Source of the DNA: Pseudomonadota bacterium
GTDB taxonomy: Bacteria; Myxococcota_A; UBA796; SXON01
Direction of reading: 5' to 3'
Length of the DNA stretch: 64,000 nt
Assembly: GCA_030684355.1 (NCBI GenBank)
Contig: JAUXTN010000186.1
Coordinates: forward strand, 16,343-80,342
Under the pieces are notes generated by a model. That model was given only the letters and a program-made list of their open reading frames with translations, made no database searches and was not told where the DNA came from. Numbering within the stretch: position 1 is the first letter of the stretch; each line of letters opens with the position of its first letter. Below are positions 27,692 through 36,366 of this stretch, one piece after another. The translations under genes were made by a program, and so were the position numbers.

Positions 27692-29265
27692 TCTCCCTCC
27701 TCGCGTCCTTGGCCGTCGCCGGGGTGGTCGCCGTGCAGCCCGGGGCCAACACGAGCACATTCGCACCGCGACGCGTGGCCGTCGTCATCGGGGTCCAGCA
27801 GTACGCGGATCCGGCGCTCCAGGGTCTGCGCTTCGCCACGAAGGACGCCCGGGATCTCGGGGCGGCGCTCGGGAGCGCCGACGTGGGCGGGTTCGACCGC
27901 GTGACCGTGATCGAAGGGGCGAGCGCCACCACCCGGGATGCCCTGCGCATCGCGCTCGCGGCCGCCACCGCCGACCTCCAGCGGGACGACACCTTCCTGC
28001 TCTACCTCTCGGGCCACGGTACGCTCACGCTCGACCCCGTCGAGGGGAGCCGTCTCTGGTTCCTCCCCTCCGACGCCCGGCTCGAGGCTCCCGCCGAGAC
28101 GGGCGTCGCCGTCACCGACCTGGAAGAGCTCGTGAACGAGCTCCCCGCGCGGCGTCGCGTGCTGATCCTCGACACCTGCCACAACGGCCGCAGCGGCTCG
28201 AAGTCGTCCCTCTCGGGCACCACGTCGCGCCAGATCCAGGGGTTGCGCGGCGAGCCGCCCGCCCCCCGCGGCGACCGCGAGGTATCGGAGTCCGAAGCAC
28301 GGCTGTTCGCCGCCCAGTACTACCAGCCCGCGATGGAAGATCCCGACCTCCAGAACGGCGTCTACACGCACTTCCTCCTGGAGAGCCTCACCGACGCGCG
28401 GCGGGACGCCGACCTCGACCGGGACGGCCTCGTCGACGTGTCGGAGGCCCACGAGTACGCGCGTGACCACACCATCGCCTACACGGGCGGCCTCCAGGTG
28501 CCGCGCGCGGAGTACCGCATCGTGGGCCGCGAGGAGATCTACCTGTCGGGTCGCGCCGCCGAGCGCACGGGCGCCGAGCAGGCCCTCATCTCCGCCTACG
28601 ACCAGGTCCTGAACCGCGCGCGCCTCCTCGTGAACGGGATCCCCCGCGGGGAGCTGCCGGGCCTCTACGCGGTCGAGCCGGGCCCACAGACGATCGAGGT
28701 GCAGACCGCGGACGGGCGCACCATCGTCAAGGACCGCGTGAACCTCGATGCGGGCAGCCGGCTCGGCCTCGAGGACCTCGTGCAGGGCCGCGAGCCCGCG
28801 GTGGAGGTGCTCGTGGGCGCCTCCGTGCAGGCGGGGACCGCCTTCGTCCACCCCGTCCAGGCCTCGCTCGGCGTCGTCTGGGTGCGGCCGGTGAAGCTCC
28901 CGCCGCCGCTCCGACCGGACCTGCACCTCGGAGTGGAGTTCGCCGACGGCGCGCTCCCCGAGGGCTCCGTCGGCTCCTCCGGGGAGCTCTCCGCGGGCGC
29001 GACCTTCGCCGTCGACCTCGGCCCGGTGTGGATCGGCCCGGGCGTGGACCTGCGTGTGCCCCTGCGCCGGAACGGGGACACCGGGGCCCTGGAGAGCGCG
29101 TTGACCGGCGCGGCGTTGGCCTCGATTGGCGGCGGCGTACCGCTCGGGCGCGACCTCGCGCTGGAGCTCCGGGTCGACGGCGAGCTTTTGCCCTTCCCTA
29201 CGGTCTACGGGACGGACCTCGTCTACGGCGCCACGGTGCGCGCCGGCGTGCGCTTCGGTCGCTGA
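27688..29265 (+). CDS. Caspase-like (peptidase C14) protein with C-terminal beta domain
   Basis: A signal-like hydrophobic N-terminus precedes a caspase fold from about residue 28. Y-L-S-G-H-G-T gives the catalytic His110 and L-I-L-D-T-C-H-N-G gives the catalytic Cys164. A calcium-loop-like segment, D-A-D-L-D-R-D-G, lies at 240-247. The C-terminal half is beta-rich and ends in alternating aromatic and small residues (Y-G-A-T-V-R-A-G-V-R-F), resembling an outer-membrane barrel strand. At 525 residues it is much longer than a bare caspase domain. It is translationally coupled to the anti-sigma gene, so the sigma factor probably controls it. It could be an envelope stress protease. Confidence 0.85.
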   Translation: MISLLASLAVAGVVAVQPGANTSTFAPRRVAVVIGVQQYADPALQGLRFATKDARDLGAALGSADVGGFDRVTVIEGASATTRDALRIALAAATADLQRDDTFLLYLSGHGTLTLDPVEGSRLWFLPSDARLEAPAETGVAVTDLEELVNELPARRRVLILDTCHNGRSGSKSSLSGTTSRQIQGLRGEPPAPRGDREVSESEARLFAAQYYQPAMEDPDLQNGVYTHFLLESLTDARRDADLDRDGLVDVSEAHEYARDHTIAYTGGLQVPRAEYRIVGREEIYLSGRAAERTGAEQALISAYDQVLNRARLLVNGIPRGELPGLYAVEPGPQTIEVQTADGRTIVKDRVNLDAGSRLGLEDLVQGREPAVEVLVGASVQAGTAFVHPVQASLGVVWVRPVKLPPPLRPDLHLGVEFADGALPEGSVGSSGELSAGATFAVDLGPVWIGPGVDLRVPLRRNGDTGALESALTGAALASIGGGVPLGRDLALELRVDGELLPFPTVYGTDLVYGATVRAGVRFGR

Positions 29266-29318
29266 GCGAGTTCGCAGGCACCTGAGTCCCAGGTTCCCCG
29301 GCGCTCGCCCGCTCGCGC

Positions 29319-30863
29319 GTGTACACTCCCGCCGTGATTGTCGCGCTCACGCTCCTCGGATGCAGCACGATCGGACGGTGGAACGAGCCGCCGTCCGACA
29401 CCGGCGTGCCCGGGATGCGCATCGTCGCGAGCCCGGCGCTGCTGGACTTCGGGACGCTACCCGTCTCCGAGGCGGGCGACGCAAGCGCCACGTTGACCCT
29501 GTACAACCTCGGCGACACGCAGGAGACCGTGACGGGGCACGACGAGCCCATCGGCAGTGACGCCTTCCACATCGACGCGGCCGGCGCGCTGACCCTGGAT
29601 CCCGGGGAGTCGATGGAGCTGACGGTGACCTACCACCCGGTCACCGATCAGTCCGATGCCGCCGAGCTCCTCATCGCGCCGAGCAAGGAGACGGTCCGGC
29701 TGGCCGGCGTCGCCACCGCGCCCGTGCTCGAAAGTGAACCGGCGGAGATTGCGCCAGTGGTGCTAGGATGTGACGGCGCGGGCCACATCGCGATCACGAA
29801 CGCCGGCTCGGACGCGCTCGTGCTGTACGGCGCCTCGTTCGAGAGCGACGAGTACGCGATCCTCTCGATGCCCGACCGCGTGGCCCCCGGCCAGACGGAG
29901 CTCCTGGAGCTGTCCTTCACGCCCGCCGGTGGCGACCTCCGCGGCACCACCCTGCTCGTGTCGTCGAACGACCCCCTCCGCCCGGAGGTGGGCATCGCGG
30001 TCTCCGGGCTCGGGTACGAGGGGGAGCGCGTCACGGAGTTCTTCCGATATACGCCGTCGAACCCTACGGATCTCCTGTTCGTCGTCGCCACCGGTGGCAT
30101 GACCCAGCAGGTCGACAAGGCGCTCGAGGCGCTCCCGGGCTTCGTCGACACCCTCCGGGGCACCAACGTCGACTACCACGTGGCCGCGCTCTCGGGCGCG
30201 AGCCCCTGCCCCTCCTCTTCGCCGGGTTGGGCCGAGCTCTCGGACACCTCGCTCCAGACGCAGGTCGTGCTGGAACGCGGGTTCGCCGGGGCGTCCGGCA
30301 TCTGGGACCACGACCTCCTCGGCCTCGCCTCCGAGGCGATGCTGAGCACGTCGTCGGGGGACTGCCTGGACGGGTTCCGGCGTTCGGACGCAGACCTGCA
30401 CGTGATCGTCGTGTCCGACGGACCGAGCGCGGCGGACGTGGCGTTGCCCGAGGCCGCCCTCGAGCTCGTCGTCGCCGCGCCGGCCCGGCTCCGCGTATCG
30501 GCGCTCATCCCGACGACCATCCGCTGCGGCTCCCTCGCCCCCGACTACGCGGGCGTGGCCGAGCGCCACGACGGCGACGTGAGCGACCTCTGCGACGCCG
30601 AGTGGACCAGCGCGTTCCAGGCCTTCGCGACCGTGCCCGAAGGCCGGGAGTCCGTCCGCTACGCCCTCGCGGAGGCTCCGGTGCCCTCGACGATCGAGGT
30701 CCTCGCGGAGGGCGTGCCGTTCGGGGCCTGGAGCTGGGACAGCATCGTCAACGAGGTCGTGTTCGACGAGGAGACCGTCCCGGCGCTCGGGGCCGAGATC
30801 ACGGTCCGCTACGTCTCCGCGGTGGCCTGCACCGCGGCCCTACCCGCGTCGCCGCCGCGATAG
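29319..30863 (+). CDS. Lipoprotein with ASH-type repeats and VWA-like domain
   Basis: The 514-residue protein has a short signal peptide ending L-L-G-C. Two beta-sandwich repeats follow, similar to ASPM-SPD-2-Hydin/choice-of-anchor domains (L-D-F-G-T-L-P-V and F-T-P-A-G-G-D-L-R-G-T). Next is a region resembling a VWA domain (D-L-L-F-V-V-A-T-G-G-M and V-I-V-V-S-D-G-P), with the usual metal-binding residues only partly kept. GTG at 29319 is used; GTG at 29334 is an alternative. Its 3' end overlaps the convergent Lon-like gene by 24 bp. The function is unknown, probably surface exposed. Confidence 0.72.
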   Translation: MYTPAVIVALTLLGCSTIGRWNEPPSDTGVPGMRIVASPALLDFGTLPVSEAGDASATLTLYNLGDTQETVTGHDEPIGSDAFHIDAAGALTLDPGESMELTVTYHPVTDQSDAAELLIAPSKETVRLAGVATAPVLESEPAEIAPVVLGCDGAGHIAITNAGSDALVLYGASFESDEYAILSMPDRVAPGQTELLELSFTPAGGDLRGTTLLVSSNDPLRPEVGIAVSGLGYEGERVTEFFRYTPSNPTDLLFVVATGGMTQQVDKALEALPGFVDTLRGTNVDYHVAALSGASPCPSSSPGWAELSDTSLQTQVVLERGFAGASGIWDHDLLGLASEAMLSTSSGDCLDGFRRSDADLHVIVVSDGPSAADVALPEAALELVVAAPARLRVSALIPTTIRCGSLAPDYAGVAERHDGDVSDLCDAEWTSAFQAFATVPEGRESVRYALAEAPVPSTIEVLAEGVPFGAWSWDSIVNEVVFDEETVPALGAEITVRYVSAVACTAALPASPPR

Positions 30864-33221
30864 CGCCAGCAGCTCGTCGAGGGCCAGGGCGACCCGCCCG
30901 AGCACGGTGTCCTCGGGGTACTCCCGGTCCTCGCCCCGCTCGCCTGCCGAGAGCCCCGTGAGGAGCTCGATTCCCTCCTCGATGCGGCTCACCGGCCACA
31001 CGTGGAAGCGCCCCTGCGCGCACGCCTCGCGGACCTCGGCGGAGAGACAGAGATCGGGCACGTTGTGGTGGGGGATCATCACCCCCTGCGTCCCGAGGAG
31101 GCCACGGAGCCGGCACGCCGTGAAGAAGCCCTCGATCTTCTCGTTCACGCCGCCGACGCCCTGGACCTCGCCGAACTGGTTCACGGAGCCGGTGACGGCG
31201 ACGTCCTGCCGCAACGGAATGCCCGCCAACGCGGAGAGCAGGGCGTACACCTCCGCGGTGGTCGCGCTGTCGCCGTCGATCTTCGAATACGACTGCTCGA
31301 AGCACATGGACGCGGAGAACGACAGGGGGCGCCGCCGACCGAAGCGGTCGAGCAGGAGCCCCCGCAGGATCTGGACCCCCTTCTGGTGCACGCGACCCGA
31401 GAGGCGGACCTCGCGCTCGATGGACACGATGCCCCCGCGTCCCGCCCCCACCGTCGCGGTGATGCGCATGGGCCGCCCGAAGTCGTGACCGCCGACGTGG
31501 TAGACGACCAACGCGTTCACCTGGCCGACGCGGCGCCCCTCGAGGTCGACGCGCAGGACGCCGCTCTGGAGCATCTCGATCACGCGCCGCTCGGCGAGAT
31601 CGTCGCGGTTTCGACGCGTGAGGAGCGCGGCCTCGACGTGCGCGCGGTCCACCGTGGCGCCGCCCGCCTCGAACGCAGCCTCGCGCAACAGGTCCGCGAC
31701 GCTCCCGAAGTGCGTGCTGATGCGGCCCCCGCGGCCCGCGGCGCGGACGGCCCATTCGAGTAGCGCCCCCACGGCGTCCCGCGTGAACGGGGCCAGCTTC
31801 TCGCGGCGCACCATCTTGGCCACGAAGCCCGAGTACTCGCGGAGCAGCGTGGGCGTGCACGCAGCATCCTCCTCGAACTCGGCCTTGATCTTGAAGATGC
31901 TGGCGAAGTCCGTGTCCCCGTAGAACAGGGCGGCGTAGGTCTCGAGGTCGCCCAGGAGCACGACCTTCACGTCGAGCTGCATCGGGTCCGGGCGGAGCAC
32001 CGCCGCGCCGGTGTTCAGCGGGCTCTCGGGGTTCTGGATGTCGACCTGCCCGAACATCAGCGCCCGCTTCAGGAGCCGCCAGGATCCCGGATCCTGCAAG
32101 AGATCCGCCGCGTTGAGGACGAGGAAGCCGCCGTCCGCGTCCTGGAGGGAGCCCCCGCGGATGTGGCGGTGGTCGACCCCGGCCTCGCCCTCGATGCCAC
32201 CGAAGAGGTGCCCCCAGGTGGCGTTGGGGACGACGACGATGGGCGCATGGGGGCTGCGGGAGCCGCGGTGGATCACGTTCGCCGTGAAGGCCGCGAAGAG
32301 CGCCTCCGTCTCCGCGCCGTCTTCGAACCACTCCAGCGACTCCACCAGCTCCTCGTGCAGCTCGTGCAGCCACGGCCGCGCGGAGGGCCAGCGACGGCCG
32401 AGATCGGCGAGCGCCTTTCGCGTCCCGGCGTCGATGGCGTCGCGCTCCGTCGCGGCCACCTTGCGGACGGTCTCCATCACCGCCTCCCGCGAGAGGTTGA
32501 GCGCCGCGGCCAGCTCGCGCTCGAGCACGTCGAACCGGTGGAACACCTCGTCCTTCGGGATCGGGAGCTCCACTCCGCCGGCTTCGGCGAGCACCTGCAG
32601 CTCCGCGCGCGTGTGCACGGGGGCGTCCTCGATCGGCAGCTCGGGATCCGCCCCGGCGACGTCGACCCAGAGGATCACGGGGTTCGGGCTCCCATCCTCG
32701 CCAAGGTCCCCGATGAGGAAGCCGAGCTCGCGCGCGTGCGTCTCCAGCCGCTGCAGCGCGCCGTGGTGGGTCACCTCGGCGTCCTGGGTGCGGCGATCGC
32801 GCTGCGTGCGCACCTCGTCCGACCGGAGCAGGCGCGGCACCTCCTCGACGAGGGTGGCGGCGACGCGGAGCAGCTCCTTGCGGAACGCGACGCCCCGACC
32901 GGGCGGGAACTCCAGGAGCCGCGGCCGTCCCGGCTCCTTGAAGTTCGCGACGTAGACGAGGTCACGGGTCTTCCGACGGCGCGGCCGGAGCTCGTCCAGG
33001 ATGCGCTTCACCGTGCCGAGCCGCCCCGTGGAGAGCAGCCCCACCACGAAGACGTTGAACCCCGGGCCCTCGAGCAGAACTCCCCGTCGGAGCGCGGCCA
33101 TCGCGTTCGGCTGGCCGATGATCGTCTCGATCGGAGCGAGATCCGCGGTCGTACGGAACTCGAGGACTCCTTCTGGCACGTGCCATCCGAGCTGCTCCGC
33201 CACCAACGCGGGGATAGGCAT
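30840..33221 (-). CDS. Lon-like ATP-dependent protease (LonB/COG1067 type)
   Basis: The 793-residue protein is an AAA_32/Lon-family protease without the classic Lon N-terminal domain. The C-terminal protease domain has the serine in D-G-D-S-A-T-T-A-E-V and the lysine in V-G-G-V-N-E-K-I-E-G-F, the Ser-Lys dyad of Lon. The N-terminal nucleotide-binding loop reads G-L-L-S-T-G-R-L-G, lacking the Lys of Walker A, as is common in this subgroup. The start at 33221 is 24 bp from the oppositely oriented pseudouridine synthase gene, and longer upstream frames are shadows. Confidence 0.88.
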   Translation of the reverse strand: MPIPALVAEQLGWHVPEGVLEFRTTADLAPIETIIGQPNAMAALRRGVLLEGPGFNVFVVGLLSTGRLGTVKRILDELRPRRRKTRDLVYVANFKEPGRPRLLEFPPGRGVAFRKELLRVAATLVEEVPRLLRSDEVRTQRDRRTQDAEVTHHGALQRLETHARELGFLIGDLGEDGSPNPVILWVDVAGADPELPIEDAPVHTRAELQVLAEAGGVELPIPKDEVFHRFDVLERELAAALNLSREAVMETVRKVAATERDAIDAGTRKALADLGRRWPSARPWLHELHEELVESLEWFEDGAETEALFAAFTANVIHRGSRSPHAPIVVVPNATWGHLFGGIEGEAGVDHRHIRGGSLQDADGGFLVLNAADLLQDPGSWRLLKRALMFGQVDIQNPESPLNTGAAVLRPDPMQLDVKVVLLGDLETYAALFYGDTDFASIFKIKAEFEEDAACTPTLLREYSGFVAKMVRREKLAPFTRDAVGALLEWAVRAAGRGGRISTHFGSVADLLREAAFEAGGATVDRAHVEAALLTRRNRDDLAERRVIEMLQSGVLRVDLEGRRVGQVNALVVYHVGGHDFGRPMRITATVGAGRGGIVSIEREVRLSGRVHQKGVQILRGLLLDRFGRRRPLSFSASMCFEQSYSKIDGDSATTAEVYALLSALAGIPLRQDVAVTGSVNQFGEVQGVGGVNEKIEGFFTACRLRGLLGTQGVMIPHHNVPDLCLSAEVREACAQGRFHVWPVSRIEEGIELLTGLSAGERGEDREYPEDTVLGRVALALDELLALSRRRRG

Positions 33222-33245
33222 GCGTCCAGGCTCCAAGCGTCCTCC

Positions 33246-33830
33246 TTGTTCGTCACGCTGCATCAAGACCGCCATATCCAGGTGCTGGACAAGCCCGTCG
33301 GCATCGACGTCGTGCCCGCGCGGTCCGGCGGCCCGTCGATCGAGGCAACGACGGGCCTGTTGGTGTGCCATCGCCTGGACCGCGAAACGAGCGGCTGCCT
33401 CGTCATGGCCCGCACCCTCGAGGGCCAGCGCACCGTGAGCCAGGCCTTCGCGGAGGGCCGCGTCCACAAGGAGTACCTCGCCGTGGTCGTGGGGCATCTG
33501 CCATCCACCGGCGAGATCGACCTCCCCATCGGCGAATGGAAGCGGGGGCGCGTGCAGATCGGCACCGGCCGCCCCGCGCGGACGCGCTTCGAGGTGCGGT
33601 GGCGGGCCAACGGCCGCGCCGGGATCGTCGCGACGCCCCTGACCGGCCGCACGCACCAGATCCGCGCGCACCTCGCGAGTCGCAACGCGCCCCTCCTGGG
33701 CGATCCCACCTATGGGGGCCCGGAGGCCGACCGTCTCTACCTGCACGCATGGCGGGTGCGCCTCCCCGAATCGGTGCTGGGGCCGGAGATCTGGGTGGAG
33801 TCCCCGATCCCGCCTGGGTTCGAGCCGTGA
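33246..33830 (+). CDS. RluA-family pseudouridine synthase
   Basis: This 194-residue protein carries H-R-L-D-R-E-T-S-G with the catalytic Asp45, then R-V-H-K-E-Y-L-A-V-V and P-L-T-G-R-T-H-Q-I-R-A-H-L, all diagnostic of RluA enzymes. It converts uridine to pseudouridine in rRNA or tRNA; the target is unknown. It is short and lacks an S4 domain. No ATG or GTG fits; TTG at 33246 is the most reasonable start, without a good ribosome binding site. Confidence 0.87.
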   Translation: MFVTLHQDRHIQVLDKPVGIDVVPARSGGPSIEATTGLLVCHRLDRETSGCLVMARTLEGQRTVSQAFAEGRVHKEYLAVVVGHLPSTGEIDLPIGEWKRGRVQIGTGRPARTRFEVRWRANGRAGIVATPLTGRTHQIRAHLASRNAPLLGDPTYGGPEADRLYLHAWRVRLPESVLGPEIWVESPIPPGFEP

Positions 33831-35077
33831 GGATCGCCGCGCTGGCGGGGCTCCTCCTGGCCGCGTGCGGCGGAGACGCCGGCGAGGCCGACGACCTCTG
33901 CCGAGCCGAGCGGCTCGTGGATCCGGTCGACCTCGGCGTGTGGACCGTCGGGGTGCAGGTGCCCGATGACGCCGACGGGAGCGTGCACGCGGACGTGCGG
34001 TGGCCGGACGTCGGCGACGAGCCACAGGCGGGCTGGCCCATCGCGCTGGTCCTCCACGGCGCCTGGGACCCCGCCGGCACACCGATCGATCGCGGCTCCA
34101 TGCGGGTGGACGTGACCGCGGGGCTCGTCGACATCCACCTGGATCTCCCTGGCAACGGCCGGACCAGCGGCACGAACGACCGCCGCGGTGCGGCGTCGCG
34201 AGCCGCCGTGGCGGCCGTGCTCCGATGGGCAGCGGGCGAGGCCCTCGACACCGGTGGCTGCTCGCTCGCGGACCGGATCCCCGGTGGCGACCCCGATCGG
34301 CTCTACGTCGTCGGGACCTCCAACGGTGGCAACCTCGCGATGGCCACGCTCGCGGACCCCGCGCTCGACCTGCCCCCCGTCGCGGGCCTCGTCGCCTGGG
34401 AGACCCCCGCGGGGCCCCAGTTCACGAACGTGGAGCTCGGCGCGACCCCCTCGGTCTATACGCCCGGCTCCTGTGCGTTCGCCCCCGCGAGCGGCACCAC
34501 CTGCGAGATGCCCGTGGAGCGCCTGATCGAGGTCGGCGGCGGCACGCCCACGCTCTGCTTCGACGTAGACGAGGACGCCGCCTGCGGCGAGCGCGACGTC
34601 ACCGTGCGCGGGGTGGAGGATCTCGACACCGGGCTCATGATGCTGTCGCCGACGCTCCGCGCCGCCGCGGACGAGCGGGGCCTGACGCTCCCGGGCTACG
34701 CGAGCGTGGAGACGTCGGTCGCGTGGTGGGCCGAGCGCGACGGCTCCCGGCTGGCCGCGCCGCTCGTCGCGGCCCAAGCCGATCTGCCCGTGATGCTCCT
34801 CGCCAGCGAGGCCGACCACGTGCAGACCCTCGCGGACCACCCGCACATCTACGGGCTCGGCGAGGCCCTCCAGGCGGCGGGGGCGGCCTGGACCCGCCTG
34901 AACCCCGGCGCGGACTGGCTCGGCGAAACGACTGGGGAGAACGCACCGAATATGCCTCTCCAGCTCGCGGACCCGCGCGGTTCGTTGTTGTCGGAGGCCG
35001 CGGAGGAGCCCACCGTCACACTGCTGGCAGCAGCCGTGCTGGAGCTTTCGGACCGCAGCCAGACCGGAGACTGGTGA
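33827..35077 (+). CDS. Alpha/beta-hydrolase-like lipoprotein
   Basis: The 416-residue protein starts with GTG overlapping the pseudouridine synthase stop by 4 bp. A lipoprotein signal (L-L-L-A-A-C) precedes an alpha/beta hydrolase domain with A-L-V-L-H-G-A-W-D and the nucleophile elbow G-T-S-N-G-G. A late Asp/His pair (E-A-D-H) could complete the triad. It is probably an esterase or peptidase-like enzyme at the outer membrane. The substrate is unknown. Confidence 0.78.
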   Translation: MRIAALAGLLLAACGGDAGEADDLCRAERLVDPVDLGVWTVGVQVPDDADGSVHADVRWPDVGDEPQAGWPIALVLHGAWDPAGTPIDRGSMRVDVTAGLVDIHLDLPGNGRTSGTNDRRGAASRAAVAAVLRWAAGEALDTGGCSLADRIPGGDPDRLYVVGTSNGGNLAMATLADPALDLPPVAGLVAWETPAGPQFTNVELGATPSVYTPGSCAFAPASGTTCEMPVERLIEVGGGTPTLCFDVDEDAACGERDVTVRGVEDLDTGLMMLSPTLRAAADERGLTLPGYASVETSVAWWAERDGSRLAAPLVAAQADLPVMLLASEADHVQTLADHPHIYGLGEALQAAGAAWTRLNPGADWLGETTGENAPNMPLQLADPRGSLLSEAAEEPTVTLLAAAVLELSDRSQTGDW

Positions 35078-35110
35078 AGGCACGGATCAACAAGGTAGGA
35101 TCCATGGTCC

Positions 35111-35488
35111 ATGCAGGGAACCCTCCTGGTCGTCGACGACGACGACGACGTGCGCCACGTCGTGACCGAATTCCTCACGGCCAGGGGCTACCGGGTCGAG
35201 GCCGTGGCATCCGGACAGGCGGCGCTGGCCTTGCTCGCGAGGGAGCGCTTCGACCTGGCGGTGGTCGACTGGACCCTCCCGGACATGCCGGACGGCGCGC
35301 TCCTCCGGATCCTCGGCGAACGCTGGCCCGCTTGTGGTGTCCTCGTCATCACCGGGCAGCACCTGGATGACCTGGGGGATGTGCTCCCCGCGGCGCTCGA
35401 TGGGCGCCTGGTGCAGAAGCCTTTTTCGCTGCGAGAGTTGGCAGCCCGTATCGAGAAAGAGCTCGCGAAGTCTCCTCAAGGCGGCTGA
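35111..35488 (+). CDS. Single-domain response regulator (receiver only)
   Basis: This 125-residue receiver has the acidic pocket V-V-D-D-D-D near the start, the phosphorylation site Asp53 (A-V-V-D-W-T-L-P) and the conserved lysine in Q-K-P-F-S. There is no output domain, as in CheY- or DivK-like proteins. It lies 33 bp after the hydrolase gene. The nearest kinase in the window is at 4540, so its partner is not evident. Confidence 0.88.
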   Translation: MQGTLLVVDDDDDVRHVVTEFLTARGYRVEAVASGQAALALLARERFDLAVVDWTLPDMPDGALLRILGERWPACGVLVITGQHLDDLGDVLPAALDGRLVQKPFSLRELAARIEKELAKSPQGG

Positions 35489-35544
35489 AACGCGCTTTCC
35501 AGGCGGCGTCCATGCGCTATCTGACCGGCACGACGAAAATGTGG

Positions 35545-35573
35545 TTGCCGTCGTGGCAGCTTCGCCCTACACT
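35545..35573 (+). promoter_or_regulatory. Sigma-70 promoter of the candidate small RNA
   Basis: TTGCCG (35545-35550) and TACACT (35568-35573) are separated by the optimal 17 bp. The expected transcription start, about 35580, coincides with the first bases of a long closing stem. Confidence 0.55.
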
Positions 35574-35579
35574 CCAATC

Positions 35580-35739
35580 ATCCTCGCGGTTGAGGAAGGG
35601 TTTCAGTCCCCCCCGGCAGACTTCCACCCGGCAACGTCAAGCGTCTCCTCCATCTCTTGCGGTGAGGGAATGGCGGGGGGGACTCTTCCTTTCAACCGAG
35701 GCAACGAACCGGCCCCTTCGCGGGGCCGGTCTTCGTTTT
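35580..35739 (+). ncRNA. Candidate structured RNA, 6S-like
   Basis: About 160 nt from a predicted start near 35580 to an intrinsic terminator. The two ends fold into a long irregular rod. CCTC 35582-35585 pairs with GAGG 35698-35701, GGTTGA 35588-35593 with TCAACC 35692-35697, GGAAG 35594-35598 with CTTCC 35685-35689, and AGTCCCCCCC 35605-35614 with GGGGGGGACT 35675-35684. The middle (about 35616-35672) can form a partly paired loop. A rod with closing stem, internal bulges and central bubble, of this length, is the 6S RNA plan. The paired AGTCCCC segment also resembles one in E. coli 6S. No protein frame explains the pairing. Confidence 0.55.
35708..35739 (+). terminator. Intrinsic terminator with TTCG loop
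   Basis: A 9-bp perfect GC stem (35708-35716 with 35722-35730) around a TTCG-type loop is followed by CTTCGTTTT. It ends the candidate small RNA. Confidence 0.8.
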
Positions 35740-35799
35740 GCCTGCGTGGTTTTGCCCCGCGTGGTTTTGCCCCGGTCGTTCTGCGCTGCGTGCCGCCGT

Positions 35800-36291
35800 C
35801 TACGGCTTGGGCGCGTCGGGTGCGGGGGTCCCAGGCGGCGGCCCCTCGGGGCCCGGCTTCGGCGCTCCGGGCTGCGGCGGGCGGCCCGGTCCGCCGGCAT
35901 CCTGCCCGGTCAGCTCCCGATGCAGGTGGGGCCGGCTCACGACCTGCCGGCAACGGTTCGCGAGCGTCTGGTCCTGGATCCGGTCGCAGTACTTGTTGCT
36001 GTGCGGGTCGACCAGCTTGGTGACGTTGTACCAGGCCATGTCACGCGTGAGGGCATCGGAGATGCCGGTCTCGACCATGGTGATGCCGGCCGCGGGGTCC
36101 GCCTTGAAGACGTTCGGCACCACCTTGAGGTAGCACTCGTCGCGCTCCGGGCCCGCGCTCATCGGCGCACAGTCGGCCGCCGAGGTCGGCTCCGCGCCCG
36201 AACAGCCGGAGAGCCCGGCGCCGACCGCCAGGAGGAGGAGGGGGCCGCCGGCCGCCGACACCAGGACGCACCGCGAGAGGATGTTCCGCAT
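35800..36291 (-). CDS. Small Cys-rich lipoprotein with Pro-rich tail
   Basis: This 163-residue predicted lipoprotein has an N-terminal hydrophobic stretch ending G-L-S-G-C. The mature part of about 95 residues has paired cysteines (D-C-A-P ... D-E-C-Y and K-Y-C-D ... N-R-C-R), followed by a Gly/Pro-rich tail. The start at 36291 is the only one that places the signal at the N-terminus; a much longer frame is spurious. No known domain was recognised. Divergent gene at 36367, 75 bp away. Confidence 0.75.
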   Translation of the reverse strand: MRNILSRCVLVSAAGGPLLLLAVGAGLSGCSGAEPTSAADCAPMSAGPERDECYLKVVPNVFKADPAAGITMVETGISDALTRDMAWYNVTKLVDPHSNKYCDRIQDQTLANRCRQVVSRPHLHRELTGQDAGGPGRPPQPGAPKPGPEGPPPGTPAPDAPKP

Positions 36292-36366
36292 GGGCCCGGT
36301 GCCTAACCGATCCACGACGTGTGCCGTCCGGAAGCGGGGCCGATCCGCAACGGATAGGACTCGGCC

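Noticed and set aside
33222..34082. Extension of the Lon-like gene far upstream on the minus strand
   Set aside because: The added residues are the antisense of the pseudouridine synthase and hydrolase genes; ATG at 33221 has a binding site.
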